Origin: Desulfomonilaceae bacterium
Lineage (GTDB): Bacteria; Desulfobacterota; Desulfomonilia; Desulfomonilales; Desulfomonilaceae
Direction: 5' to 3'
DNA length: 64,000 nucleotides
Assembly: GCA_041662605.1 (NCBI GenBank)
Contig: JBAZSD010000023.1
Location: 1-64,000 of the forward strand
Positions 51,442 through 59,946 of this stretch are shown piece after piece. Positions within the stretch are counted from its first letter, which is position 1; every line of letters starts with the position of its first letter. Under the pieces are notes generated by a model, which was given only the letters and a program-made list of their open reading frames with translations, searched no databases and was not told the DNA's origin. A program made the position numbers and the translations under genes.

Positions 51442-52329
51442 CTACTGCCGTTCGAGGGTAGTTTGCACCGCTCGCTCAATTTGATTTTGAACCAAAGACC
51501 AAGAAAAAACCCGACTGCAATCAAAAATTAGCGTTTGGCGCGCTGGAACCCATGGCCCCCATTGCGCCGGATCCGTACTCACATAAAAGATGATTGAGAA
51601 AATCCCCAGGGCCGCAGCAAGGTGACTCATGCCGGAATCGTTTCCCATAAAGAATCCGGAGTGGGACATAAGATCACATATCTGTTTGAGTGATCGGTTT
51701 TCCAGCACAACCGGCCGGCTTTCGGCGATCCACAGTTCCCATTCCTTTTCTCGTTTTAGTTCTTCGTCAGCTTCTCCCAAGGTTACGACGATTTCGCATC
51801 CAGTGGTCTCACGAAGCCTTTTTGACAACGACCTAAAAACACTCAGCGGTACGTTTTTTTTTGCGCTTCCGCTTCCAGGATGCGCCCAGAGGATATTTTC
51901 GCGTTTTCCAAGCTGGTTCCCATTGAGGACCGGATGACGTGGGGGGATTGCAGCGCCGAGTTGAGAGCATAATGTTTGGACTAGATGGACACCCGGTTCA
52001 GGAATCGGTGTCGCGATATGTATGTCGTCGACCCCGCAGCTCTTGAGATTTGCGACAACCGCATCCGGACGCTTCAGTATTACGTAAGCGATATCGCAAG
52101 GTTTCTCCTTTGGGTGTTCCCCGAATGAATCCGGTTGGAACAACCATGAATAGTCTCTGTGATCAACGGATTTAAAATTAAATTCTGGTGGGATAATCTC
52201 GTGGTAAGCTCTTGAACCCAAAAGAGTCACATTTGCTTTTTCATCAGCATTCTTAATTGAAAAAAGCAGGGGTAAGGTTAAAAGCGTGTCGCCCAGTGCG
52301 CCTGGGCGAATTATCCAAACGTTGGTCAT
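51442..52329 (-). CDS. GT9-type glycosyltransferase
   Basis: A 295-residue family 9 glycosyltransferase. The start I-R-P-G-A-L-G-D-T-L-L-T-L-P is the GT9 signature. A H-P-G-S-G-S-x-K-K motif and G-N-D-S-G-M-S-H-L-A-A-A-L-G bind the nucleotide sugar. It is short for a heptosyltransferase and its substrate is not clear. It is not linked to the other LPS cluster and lies upstream of the AT-rich island, transcribed away from moeA. A GGTGA site precedes the ATG. Confidence 0.85.
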   Translation of the reverse strand: MTNVWIIRPGALGDTLLTLPLLFSIKNADEKANVTLLGSRAYHEIIPPEFNFKSVDHRDYSWLFQPDSFGEHPKEKPCDIAYVILKRPDAVVANLKSCGVDDIHIATPIPEPGVHLVQTLCSQLGAAIPPRHPVLNGNQLGKRENILWAHPGSGSAKKNVPLSVFRSLSKRLRETTGCEIVVTLGEADEELKREKEWELWIAESRPVVLENRSLKQICDLMSHSGFFMGNDSGMSHLAAALGIFSIIFYVSTDPAQWGPWVPARQTLIFDCSRVFSWSLVQNQIERAVQTTLERQ

Positions 52330-52498
52330 GCTGTTTCACCGACCTTTATGGTTTTACCACGACTGAAGGGGTTTCTTTCCCAATCAAAATTTGAAGAGCT
52401 TCCACACAAACATAACAAAACACCATCACATCTTCGAGATGAAAGTCGGAATTTTGTAATAATGGCTTCTTGCAACTTCTTTCATACTCCGGTCAATT

Positions 52499-52527
52499 TT
52501 GACATAAGGGGCTTCGATTGATATACT
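52499..52527 (+). promoter_or_regulatory. Strong sigma-70 promoter of the moeA genes
   Basis: TTGACA and TATACT with exactly 17 bases between, the best promoter in the window, about 48 bases before the moeA start. No molybdate or cofactor riboswitch structure was recognised in the short leader. Confidence 0.75.
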
Positions 52528-52574
52528 TTAACAGTGACTATTCTAAAAAATATGTAAAACTGTGAATTTGCAAT

Positions 52575-53942
52575 ATGTTAAAACCATTTTTTCGAGTTGT
52601 GTCTCCAGGCGAGGCAAGAGCCAAGTTACATCTAGTTAAAGCTCTCGAATCAGAACATGCTGATCTTGACTTAGCCCTCTTCAGGGTTCTTTCCGAATCC
52701 GTGAGGGCCCACGACGACGCGCCTACATTTAACCGGACTACCATGGACGGATACGCCGTTCGATCTATTGATACTTTCGGATCCACCGAGAGTTCCCCTT
52801 CGCTTTTTACTGTTATTGGGGAGATCGCCATGGGGGAATCGCCCAACCTAAAACTTAAGCGAGGCGAAGCTGCAAAGATCTGGACGGGAGGCGAGCTTCC
52901 GGTTAACTCGGACGCAGTAGTAATGATAGAACACACGGAAGAGTTGGGAGGGAATACGATTGAAGTTTTCAAAGGTGTAGCCCCTTTTGACAACATGGCC
53001 CGCAAAGGCGAAGACTATCGTAAAGGTGAAACTCTACTCAACTCCGGTTTGAGACTAAGGCCTCAGGATGTAGGACTACTTGCGTCCCTAGGGATCATGA
53101 AGGTCAAGGTTCATCGTGTGCCCATGGTGTCGCTTATCAGCTCGGGAGACGAAATAACTCCGGCAAGCGAAACGCCGCCCCCTGGATGTGTCCGGGATGT
53201 CAACAGGCATTCCCTTAACGCCGCGATTATAGAAGCGTTCGGCAAGCCCTTATGGATAGGACTGGCCGCTGATACTCTAAAATCCGTAAAATCCATGATA
53301 AGCACGGGCCTGGAGCAGGGTGATGTTGTGATCATTTCTGGAGGCAGCTCTATGGGTAGCAGGGATCATGTCATTCAGGCGATCTCCGAGGCTCGTGATT
53401 CAAACATTTTATTGCATGGCGTTTCAATGTCTCCCGGTAAGCCACTAATTATGGGGCTCATTGGGTCTAAGCCGGTCATAGGTTTACCAGGCCATCCTGT
53501 CTCAGCGCTCGTTTGTTTCGATCAGTTTGTTGTTCCGATCCTGAGACGCCTGGCGGGAGAGAATACTTTTCAGCCCTTTCTGAGGCCACAAATTAAGGCC
53601 AGTCTGACACGCAATGTGTCATCCAAGGAAGGACGACTGGACTTTGTCCGAGTACGGATATCCAGAACTGACAATGAATTTTTGGCCACTCCGTTTATCG
53701 CCAAGTCCGGAATGGTCTCAGCCATGTCGAGGTCTCACGGTTACTTGAAGATACCCATGGACTGTGAAGGGTTTTACAAGGGTCAAACAGTTACGGTGTA
53801 TTTATTTTCTAACTGGATGGGAGACGATTTTGAGAAGGAATATCTTTCTGGACATGAAGCCCCCGGCGGAGGCCCTGGAAACTTTTCTGGAGCGTCTAGA
53901 CAGGAACGGCTTTCCGGGATCCGAAAGGGTTCTCACAGTTGA
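52575..53942 (+). CDS. moeA: Molybdopterin molybdotransferase MoeA
   Basis: MoeA, 455 residues, inserting molybdate (or tungstate) into adenylated molybdopterin. Signature parts are N-R-T-T-M-D-G-Y-A-V, W-T-G-G-E-L-P, I-S-S-G-D-E-I, a G-G-S-S-M-G-S-R-D metal-site loop and P-G-H-P-V-S-A. The usual enzyme ends near V-T-V-Y-L-F (residue 411); here about 44 extra residues follow that overlap the next gene by 113 bases in another frame, probably a non-functional tail from loss of the original stop. No mogA or moaA gene is in the window. Confidence 0.93.
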   Translation: MLKPFFRVVSPGEARAKLHLVKALESEHADLDLALFRVLSESVRAHDDAPTFNRTTMDGYAVRSIDTFGSTESSPSLFTVIGEIAMGESPNLKLKRGEAAKIWTGGELPVNSDAVVMIEHTEELGGNTIEVFKGVAPFDNMARKGEDYRKGETLLNSGLRLRPQDVGLLASLGIMKVKVHRVPMVSLISSGDEITPASETPPPGCVRDVNRHSLNAAIIEAFGKPLWIGLAADTLKSVKSMISTGLEQGDVVIISGGSSMGSRDHVIQAISEARDSNILLHGVSMSPGKPLIMGLIGSKPVIGLPGHPVSALVCFDQFVVPILRRLAGENTFQPFLRPQIKASLTRNVSSKEGRLDFVRVRISRTDNEFLATPFIAKSGMVSAMSRSHGYLKIPMDCEGFYKGQTVTVYLFSNWMGDDFEKEYLSGHEAPGGGPGNFSGASRQERLSGIRKGSHS

Positions 53943-55755
53943 ATCTTTAGGCCGGATCACTTCCGAGCCAGTTTACGCAAAACTATCAGCGCCAAATTTT
54001 CATACTGCGGGTATGGACGGGTTCGCTGTTCAGGCTTCAGAAACTTTTGGAGCGTCTCCCGAAAGTACAAAAAGCTTTCTTATGGGCAAGAACGCATGGC
54101 CCGTTAATACTGGACGTCCTATACCAGACAAGACCAATGCGGTAATCATGATCGAACACGTCAATTTTTTGAGTGATGAGACCTTTGAAATTGATAAGGC
54201 AGTGGTGCCTTGGGAAAATGTTCGTCGAGTCGGTGAGGATTTCGTTCAATCGGAAATGATCTTGCCCAGCCACCACGTGATATCGGCCTACGATCTGGGC
54301 GCGTTGCTTTGCGGAGGAGTTACCCAGGTCAATGTAAACCGGAGACCAAGGGTTTTGTTGATTCCGACGGGTTCGGAGCTTGTGCCTGCGTCCGTTTTGG
54401 AAGATAGATCTCCTGTTGATGGGGAAACGATAGAATTTAACACGTGGATACTATCAGGCCTTATTACCCGCGCGGGAGCGATTGCGGACAGAAGCGAAAT
54501 ACTCCCCGATAATTACGACCAAATTAAGCAAGCGATAAAATCCGCCATAAAATCCGGGTATGACATGGTTGTTGTAAACGCGGGCTCATCTGCCGGCAGC
54601 GAGGATTACACAGCCGCAATCATAGATGAACTAGGAGAAGTGCTTGTTCATGGGGTGGCCATGATGCCGGGAAAGCCCACGATTCTAGGAATTGTCGATG
54701 GTAAACCAGTTATTGGAAACCCGGGTTATCCTGTTTCTGCCGTATTTTCTTTTGAAACTTTCGGATTGCCGGTCATTGCCGAGATGCTTGGCGCTCCTAT
54801 TGACGTCAGGCCTACTCTGGAGGCGTATTCGGCACGGAAAATTCCATCCAAACTCGGGCGAGAGGAATTCTTCAGAGTTAAACTGGGCAGGGTAGGGGAC
54901 AGGACGGTAGCGGCGCCATTGCCTAGAGGCGCCGGCTCAATTACTACTCTTACCAGGGCGGATGGGATTATCAGGATTCCTTCGAATGTCGAAGGCATAG
55001 AGCAAGGTTCGATGATCAGAGTCGACCTTCTGAATCAACCACAACAGATCGAGAAGACTCTGGTAATCATAGGCAGTCACGATTTGACTATTGATTGCCT
55101 GGCTGATGAACTCATCAAACACGGTATCTATGTTTCTTCAAGCAACGTTGGGAGCCTGGGTGGTCTACTGGCTCTCAGGAACGATACGGCGCACATGGCG
55201 ACCAGTCACCTGCTTGACGAGGATACGGGAATTTACAACTGGTCGTACATAAAGAAATTCATTCCTGACATACCCGTCGAAGTTTTTCATGGTGTCATGC
55301 GGGATCAGGGGTTCATGGTAAGGAAGGGTAATCCAAAAGGCATACGGAATTTTAAAGATCTAACAAGAGATGACGTGACCTTTGTCAATCGGCAGAAAGG
55401 CGCAGGAACCAGGGTATTGCTTGATTTCTACCTGAGAAAAGAGCAGATTGACGAGTCTAGTATTAAGGGCTACGAGATGGAAGAATATACTCACACGTCG
55501 GTTGCTGTAGCGGTCCTATCCGGAGTAGCCGATGTTGGCATGGGTGTTTTAGCCGCGGCCAATGCCCTTGGACTGGATTTTATACCCGTAGCCACGGAAC
55601 AGTACGATTTCATAGTGCCCAAGAAATATGTTTACGATGAAAAAGTTACAAAGCTTCTGGAAATACTTGGTAGCGATTCATTTAAAACTCGCGTTTCCTC
55701 TTTAGGAGGATACGGCGTGGAACGGTCAGGAGAGCGTCTCTTCGAGCCGAAATAA
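53830..55755 (+). CDS. MoeA fused to periplasmic-binding-like (PF12727) domain
   Basis: A 641-residue fusion. Residues 1-400 are a second MoeA (T-A-G-M-D-G-F-A-V, A-G-S-S-A-G-S-E-D, G-N-P-G-Y-P-V-S-A). From about 409 a LysR-substrate/PBP-like domain follows (S-H-D-L-T-I-D-C-L-A, Q-K-G-A-G-T-R-V-L-L-D), probably sensing or delivering oxyanion or pterin. It is common in archaea and Desulfobacterota. The TTG at 53830 has GGGAGA five bases upstream and yields the family-like M-R-R-N-I-F-L-D-M-K-P start; ATG 53854 is the alternative. Two MoeA copies often divide molybdenum and tungsten work. Confidence 0.9.
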   Translation: MRRNIFLDMKPPAEALETFLERLDRNGFPGSERVLTVESLGRITSEPVYAKLSAPNFHTAGMDGFAVQASETFGASPESTKSFLMGKNAWPVNTGRPIPDKTNAVIMIEHVNFLSDETFEIDKAVVPWENVRRVGEDFVQSEMILPSHHVISAYDLGALLCGGVTQVNVNRRPRVLLIPTGSELVPASVLEDRSPVDGETIEFNTWILSGLITRAGAIADRSEILPDNYDQIKQAIKSAIKSGYDMVVVNAGSSAGSEDYTAAIIDELGEVLVHGVAMMPGKPTILGIVDGKPVIGNPGYPVSAVFSFETFGLPVIAEMLGAPIDVRPTLEAYSARKIPSKLGREEFFRVKLGRVGDRTVAAPLPRGAGSITTLTRADGIIRIPSNVEGIEQGSMIRVDLLNQPQQIEKTLVIIGSHDLTIDCLADELIKHGIYVSSSNVGSLGGLLALRNDTAHMATSHLLDEDTGIYNWSYIKKFIPDIPVEVFHGVMRDQGFMVRKGNPKGIRNFKDLTRDDVTFVNRQKGAGTRVLLDFYLRKEQIDESSIKGYEMEEYTHTSVAVAVLSGVADVGMGVLAAANALGLDFIPVATEQYDFIVPKKYVYDEKVTKLLEILGSDSFKTRVSSLGGYGVERSGERLFEPK

Positions 55756-55775
55756 TACGTAATGGTTTTGACAGC

Positions 55776-56246
55776 ATGGATTTTACAGTTTTGTTTTCAG
55801 GTGTATCTTGGTACCCCATCGTGGCCTGCGCCGCTGTTTTGATGTTGTTGCTAAGTGGATGGATCCTTTTTTTGAACAAATTCAACCCTACCCTTGGAAC
55901 CATGGATGAACCGGACGCAGTCGCGATTGCAAAGGGAAATTGCGGCGATTCGATGAAAATTTCCCTCAAATTTAGAAGGGGAAAAGTTATAGACGCCAGC
56001 TACTGGACAGACGGTTGCAAGTTCAGCAGCGAATGTGGGGCTGCCGCTACTCGTCTGGCTCTGGGAAAAACTCCCGAGGAAATTGCCGATATAGACTATA
56101 TGGCTGTCAAGGAAGCCGTAGGGGGTATTCCGGAAGAGGATCTGCATTGCGCCACGCTTGCGGCGGGAACTCTACAGGAATCAGTGCGCATTTACTGCCT
56201 TGATCTCCACAAGTCACAAAACCAAACTGTCAGCGCGAAAATGTAG
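55776..56246 (+). CDS. Membrane-anchored IscU/NifU-like scaffold
   Basis: A 156-residue protein with an N-terminal membrane helix (about 12-33) followed by an IscU/NifU_N domain. Cluster-binding cysteines align with IscU: Cys56 in N-C-G-D, Cys81 in D-G-C-K-F-S and Cys125 in D-L-H-C-A-T-L-A; an extra Cys87 is present. IscU proteins assemble iron-sulfur clusters in the cytoplasm; the anchor would hold this one at the membrane if the domain faces inward. It follows the MoeA fusion by 20 bases, suggesting cluster supply to molybdo- or tungsto-enzymes. No IscS or other isc genes are nearby. Confidence 0.82.
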   Translation: MDFTVLFSGVSWYPIVACAAVLMLLLSGWILFLNKFNPTLGTMDEPDAVAIAKGNCGDSMKISLKFRRGKVIDASYWTDGCKFSSECGAAATRLALGKTPEEIADIDYMAVKEAVGGIPEEDLHCATLAAGTLQESVRIYCLDLHKSQNQTVSAKM

Positions 56247-56359
56247 GAATCGGCCCAATTGCGGGATTCTCTCTTGACTCAGGCTGTTAGAGGTCCTATC
56301 AATATTCTACCTCTTGCGGGTAAAATGATCACCTTGTTCACCAAAAAAGGATGGCAAAT

Positions 56360-56836
56360 ATGAGTTCTCAGAAACGTCCAATCTCGGCTGAAGGTTTAAA
56401 GAAACTGAACGAGGAGATGGACAGGTTGATTCGGGTCGAAAGACCATCTGTGATAAAGGAAATCGAAATAGCTATAGGACACGGTGATCTTTCGGAAAAC
56501 GCTGAATATACGTATGGTAAGGAAAAACAATCCCTGATCGAAACCAGGATAAGGGATTTGCAGGAAAGAATTTCATGCTCAGAAGTTATAGATATATCCA
56601 ATCGGCCGACTCCGGACAGGGTGGTGTTTGGAGTTCATGTCACTATTCAGGACCTGGACACCGATGAGGCCAAAAAATACCAGCTTCTTGGACAGGATGA
56701 GGCTGACATTGCAAATGGAATAATATCCGTGGACTCTCCGGTGGGAAAGGCGCTGATCGGAAAGGAAGTCGGCGACGTAGTCGAGGTTCACACTCCCAAC
56801 GGGCTGCGTGAATGTGAGGTAATTAGTATCAAGTAA
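56360..56836 (+). CDS. greA: Transcription elongation factor GreA
   Basis: GreA, 158 residues, the usual size. It rescues backtracked RNA polymerase by stimulating transcript cleavage. The N-terminal coiled coil carries the tip acidic residues D-L-S-E-N-A-E-Y, and the C-terminal domain ends S-V-D-S-P-V-G-K-A-L-I-G-K-E-V-G-D. ATG at 56360 follows AGGATGG and gives the family length; an ATG three codons earlier is possible. It has no close operon partner. Confidence 0.95.
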   Translation: MSSQKRPISAEGLKKLNEEMDRLIRVERPSVIKEIEIAIGHGDLSENAEYTYGKEKQSLIETRIRDLQERISCSEVIDISNRPTPDRVVFGVHVTIQDLDTDEAKKYQLLGQDEADIANGIISVDSPVGKALIGKEVGDVVEVHTPNGLRECEVISIK

Positions 56837-56898
56837 AGACCGAGCCTGACGGCGCACAACCGGCCCGGCTCCATTTCAAGTGAGATAATTGATTAATA

Positions 56899-58251
56899 AT
56901 GACACTTCCAAACAATCTTGAGCGCATGGCGGCTCAAGATTCTTCAAGCAAAAAAAAGACCCTCATTCTTTGCGACTTTGACGGGACTGTGTCTATAAAA
57001 GACACAGTGAACAGACTTATTCGCAGCCACATTTCCGATCCACACTGGCGACATTACGTAAAGCGTTACATGAGAGGCGAAATTGGGTCCAAAAGGGTCT
57101 ACGAGGCTCTAGCCCCGCTGATGAACATGACTAGAGCCGATCTGGAACGCTTTGTGATGGAACACGCTGAACTCGACCCTCATTTCCCCAGATTTTTGAA
57201 GTGGGCCAGGGAAAGGAACATAGACGTAAAGATTGTCTCGGACGGTTTTGACGAGACTATAAAGATTCTTTTCAAAAAACATGGAATTACCGGGCTTGAC
57301 ATAATTTCCAACAGCTTGACCATGAATGATGAAGGTAAGGTCCGTGTTAGTTCCAACCATTTCAACCCATCCTGCCGGAAATGTGGAACGTGCAAGTTGT
57401 CAGCGCTTCGGAATTTCAGAAGTGAATATGACAAAATTGTGCTGATCGGAGACGGGGAGTCTGACCGGCACGCAGCCACGGAAGCCGACATGGTGCTGGC
57501 TATCGGGGACCTGTTTCTTTATTGTGTCACGAACAATATCCCCGCCATAAGTATCGATGGGTTTCACGAGGCTCCCAATGCGCTGACGCGAGAAATTGAA
57601 GCTGTCGCGTTCGATTTGGACGGAACGCTCATAGAATCAATAGATGCGATAGCGGAAGCCTTTAACTATATGTTCGCTCAACTGGGTTACCCCACAATGA
57701 CCGTGCAGGAAGTCCTCAGGTTGACGTCCGTGTCCTTGATGGACTTTGTTAAGTCTTATCTGAAACCTGAACATAAAGAAATTGGGATCAAGATTTTCCG
57801 TGATTACTATGACACAATCTTTCTTGAAAAAACTTTCATGGCCCCAGGAGCCATGGAGACTTTGAAAAGGCTCAACGGATCTTTAAAACAGGGAATTGTT
57901 TCCAATAAACGCGGTCGATACGCAAGAATACTCGCTGATCATCTCGGTTTTTCGCACAAGATGAAAACAATTATCGGGGCCGAGGACGGTTTTAAGGCGA
58001 AACCAGCGCCCGACATGTTCCATGAATTCATGAAATCTGTTGGTTCGTCGGAGATTAACACGATCTATGTCGGAGACGCTCCGATTGACATAGAAGGAGC
58101 TAAAGCGGCCGGGATCGACACGTACGCGATCGCCGGGCCATTTTTTTCAGCGGAAGAACTGGCTCTACACAAACCTAGACGAGTTTTGAGAAGTATCAGT
58201 GAGTTGTTGTGCGCTCTGGAACCGGTAATACCTACCGGAGCGTCTGAATAG
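56899..58251 (+). CDS. Fusion of two HAD phosphatase domains
   Basis: A 450-residue protein with two complete haloacid-dehalogenase domains. Domain one (about 20-220) has D-F-D-G-T near residue 26 and an I-G-D-G-E-S-D-R block and resembles MtnX/HAD-IB phosphatases. Domain two (from residue 235) has D-L-D-G-T, the V-S-N-K-R motif and Y-V-G-D-A-P-I-D and resembles phosphoglycolate phosphatase Gph. Both nucleophile Asp residues are intact, so both could be active. Substrates are unknown. The fusion is unusual. A strong terminator follows. Confidence 0.88.
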   Translation: MTLPNNLERMAAQDSSSKKKTLILCDFDGTVSIKDTVNRLIRSHISDPHWRHYVKRYMRGEIGSKRVYEALAPLMNMTRADLERFVMEHAELDPHFPRFLKWARERNIDVKIVSDGFDETIKILFKKHGITGLDIISNSLTMNDEGKVRVSSNHFNPSCRKCGTCKLSALRNFRSEYDKIVLIGDGESDRHAATEADMVLAIGDLFLYCVTNNIPAISIDGFHEAPNALTREIEAVAFDLDGTLIESIDAIAEAFNYMFAQLGYPTMTVQEVLRLTSVSLMDFVKSYLKPEHKEIGIKIFRDYYDTIFLEKTFMAPGAMETLKRLNGSLKQGIVSNKRGRYARILADHLGFSHKMKTIIGAEDGFKAKPAPDMFHEFMKSVGSSEINTIYVGDAPIDIEGAKAAGIDTYAIAGPFFSAEELALHKPRRVLRSISELLCALEPVIPTGASE

Positions 58252-58340
58252 AAAAATTCGGAAAAATCTTTTTTTTCGGAACCGGTCCGAAACAATGGTG
58301 TCTTCTTTAGTGATACCTACCTACTCTAAATGACTTGAGG

Positions 58341-58380
58341 GGCCCAAATGTTCCTACCATACATTTGGGCCTTTCCTTTT
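58341..58380 (+). terminator. Terminator of the double HAD gene
   Basis: GGCCCAAATGT and ACATTTGGGCC form a perfect 11-bp stem with a nine-base loop, followed by TTTCCTTTTTT, between the convergent HAD and lpxB genes. Confidence 0.88.
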
Positions 58381-58385
58381 TTGGG

Positions 58386-59687
58386 CTACCGAATATTCTT
58401 TTCCAAGATCAGTTCAATTAGCGCATCTGCCGGTGAAGGACTGGAAGCGCCTGGCTCCAGCATTTCTCTTAAACGTTTGAAACCTTGATCGAACGCGGCC
58501 CTAAGATTTATGTCACTCTGGAATTTATCGAGCCAGGAGACGAGATTCTCCGGCGTTGCGTTGTGTTGCAATATCTCCGGGACAAACAGGGGTCTTCCGC
58601 ATTCAAGACACGGTATCCTGTAACCGTTTTTTAACATTATCTCTATGGGATTGTCGGGTTCATTGGGACTCTTTATGCAGAGCATGTTCGCCATCGCGAC
58701 ATGAATATCGGGTTCCATGAGAAGCGGCATCAAAATCCTGGTCGCCAGAATCCATGAGAAATTGTCCATAATATATACCACCACGTGTGGCATACGAGCC
58801 AGGGCAGCCTGTAGAGTGGCCGTGCCGGAGGTGATCAGGCCGCTGTCCGAGGCGGCCATGACCCTGAAAGCCTCGACCTCGGTAATCCGAAAATGCGATC
58901 CTGCCTCCCCGATAATCCCCTGAATGAGTTCTTTCAGATGGGGACCGGCGAGAGGAATAATAAATTTGGTTTCAGGGTAGTTTTTCAGGTGTAATTTTGC
59001 AGCCTCGATCATGACAGGCAATGATCTTGTTATCTCAGATCGACGACTTCCGGGGGCCAGAGTGACCAACCAGTCTGAGTTTGCAACCCCCAATTCTGAT
59101 CTCAGTTTAGCCCTGTCCACATCCGGAGGAATGTCCCTCACCATGGTGTGTCCGACAAAATTAGCCCGCACACCCAAATCAGAGTACAATTTTTCCTCGA
59201 AAGGGAAAATGGTCATCATTCTATCGACCACCGAAGCAATCTTGTAGATACGTCGTTTTCTCCACGCCCAAACCTGGGGACTCACATAATAGCAAACCTT
59301 GACTCCCGACTTTTTTGCCACGGCAGCCAAACGTATGTTCACGTCCGGGAAATCCACAGCAAGGAAAACATCATATTTCCCACTCCTCAACTCTCTTTTC
59401 ATAAGGCTGTAAGCTGACATAACCCTCTTTAGCTTACCGAATCCTCCGCTCAGGCCAATGGTGTTTATCTCCCGGTAGTGAAGCAGGACTTTCATTCCGG
59501 CAGCCTGAAGTTTCTCGCCCCCTATCCCCGTGAATTCCACTTTAGGGAAGCGATGTCTCAAATCCTTAACCAGCGCCGCCGCATGATAGTCACCGGAGGC
59601 TTCACCCGCCAGAACCAGAACCGAGGCTTCCAGATTATTGGGTGAGGCTGACATTGTCTTGTTGAAAGAATTCATTATTTGAGGCAT
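58386..59687 (-). CDS. lpxB: Lipid-A-disaccharide synthase
   Basis: LpxB, 433 residues, joining UDP-diacylglucosamine and lipid X into the lipid A disaccharide at the inner membrane. Seen are A-G-E-A-S-G-D near the start, F-T-G-I-G-G, V-D-F-P-D-V-N-I-R, Y-Y-V-S-P-Q-V-W-A-W, L-A-P-G-S-R-R-S-E-I and S-G-T-A-T-L-Q-A-A. It proves a lipid-A-bearing outer membrane. The exact start is uncertain (ATG at 59687, or the fifth or twelfth codon). No other lpx gene is adjacent. The C-terminal S-P-S-P-A-D-A-L-I tail is normal. Confidence 0.95.
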   Translation of the reverse strand: MPQIMNSFNKTMSASPNNLEASVLVLAGEASGDYHAAALVKDLRHRFPKVEFTGIGGEKLQAAGMKVLLHYREINTIGLSGGFGKLKRVMSAYSLMKRELRSGKYDVFLAVDFPDVNIRLAAVAKKSGVKVCYYVSPQVWAWRKRRIYKIASVVDRMMTIFPFEEKLYSDLGVRANFVGHTMVRDIPPDVDRAKLRSELGVANSDWLVTLAPGSRRSEITRSLPVMIEAAKLHLKNYPETKFIIPLAGPHLKELIQGIIGEAGSHFRITEVEAFRVMAASDSGLITSGTATLQAALARMPHVVVYIMDNFSWILATRILMPLLMEPDIHVAMANMLCIKSPNEPDNPIEIMLKNGYRIPCLECGRPLFVPEILQHNATPENLVSWLDKFQSDINLRAAFDQGFKRLREMLEPGASSPSPADALIELILEKNIR

Positions 59688-59946
59688 AAATAAACTGTAC
59701 CTATGGAATGATTCTATTCTGGAAACGTCCTAACAAATTAGCTGGGGAGCGAGATTTTCGGAATATCCTGGAGTTTTTATTCTTACAGCATCACTTTTGT
59801 CTTGACAATGAAAGAATGTTTGATAAGAGTCGATGCCGAAAATGTCCAGTTTTTATAAAAAAATACAAGTAGATGCCTTCAAAACGTTATGATTTGGCGC
59901 GAGTTTGAGGCTTCCAATGTTGTGTAAACGCCCTGCGGAGTAACAT

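Noticed and set aside
59802..59830. TTGACA with a TAAGAG -10 before the radical SAM gene
   Set aside because: The -10 match is poor and the site is about 120 bases from the gene, so I do not list it as a promoter.
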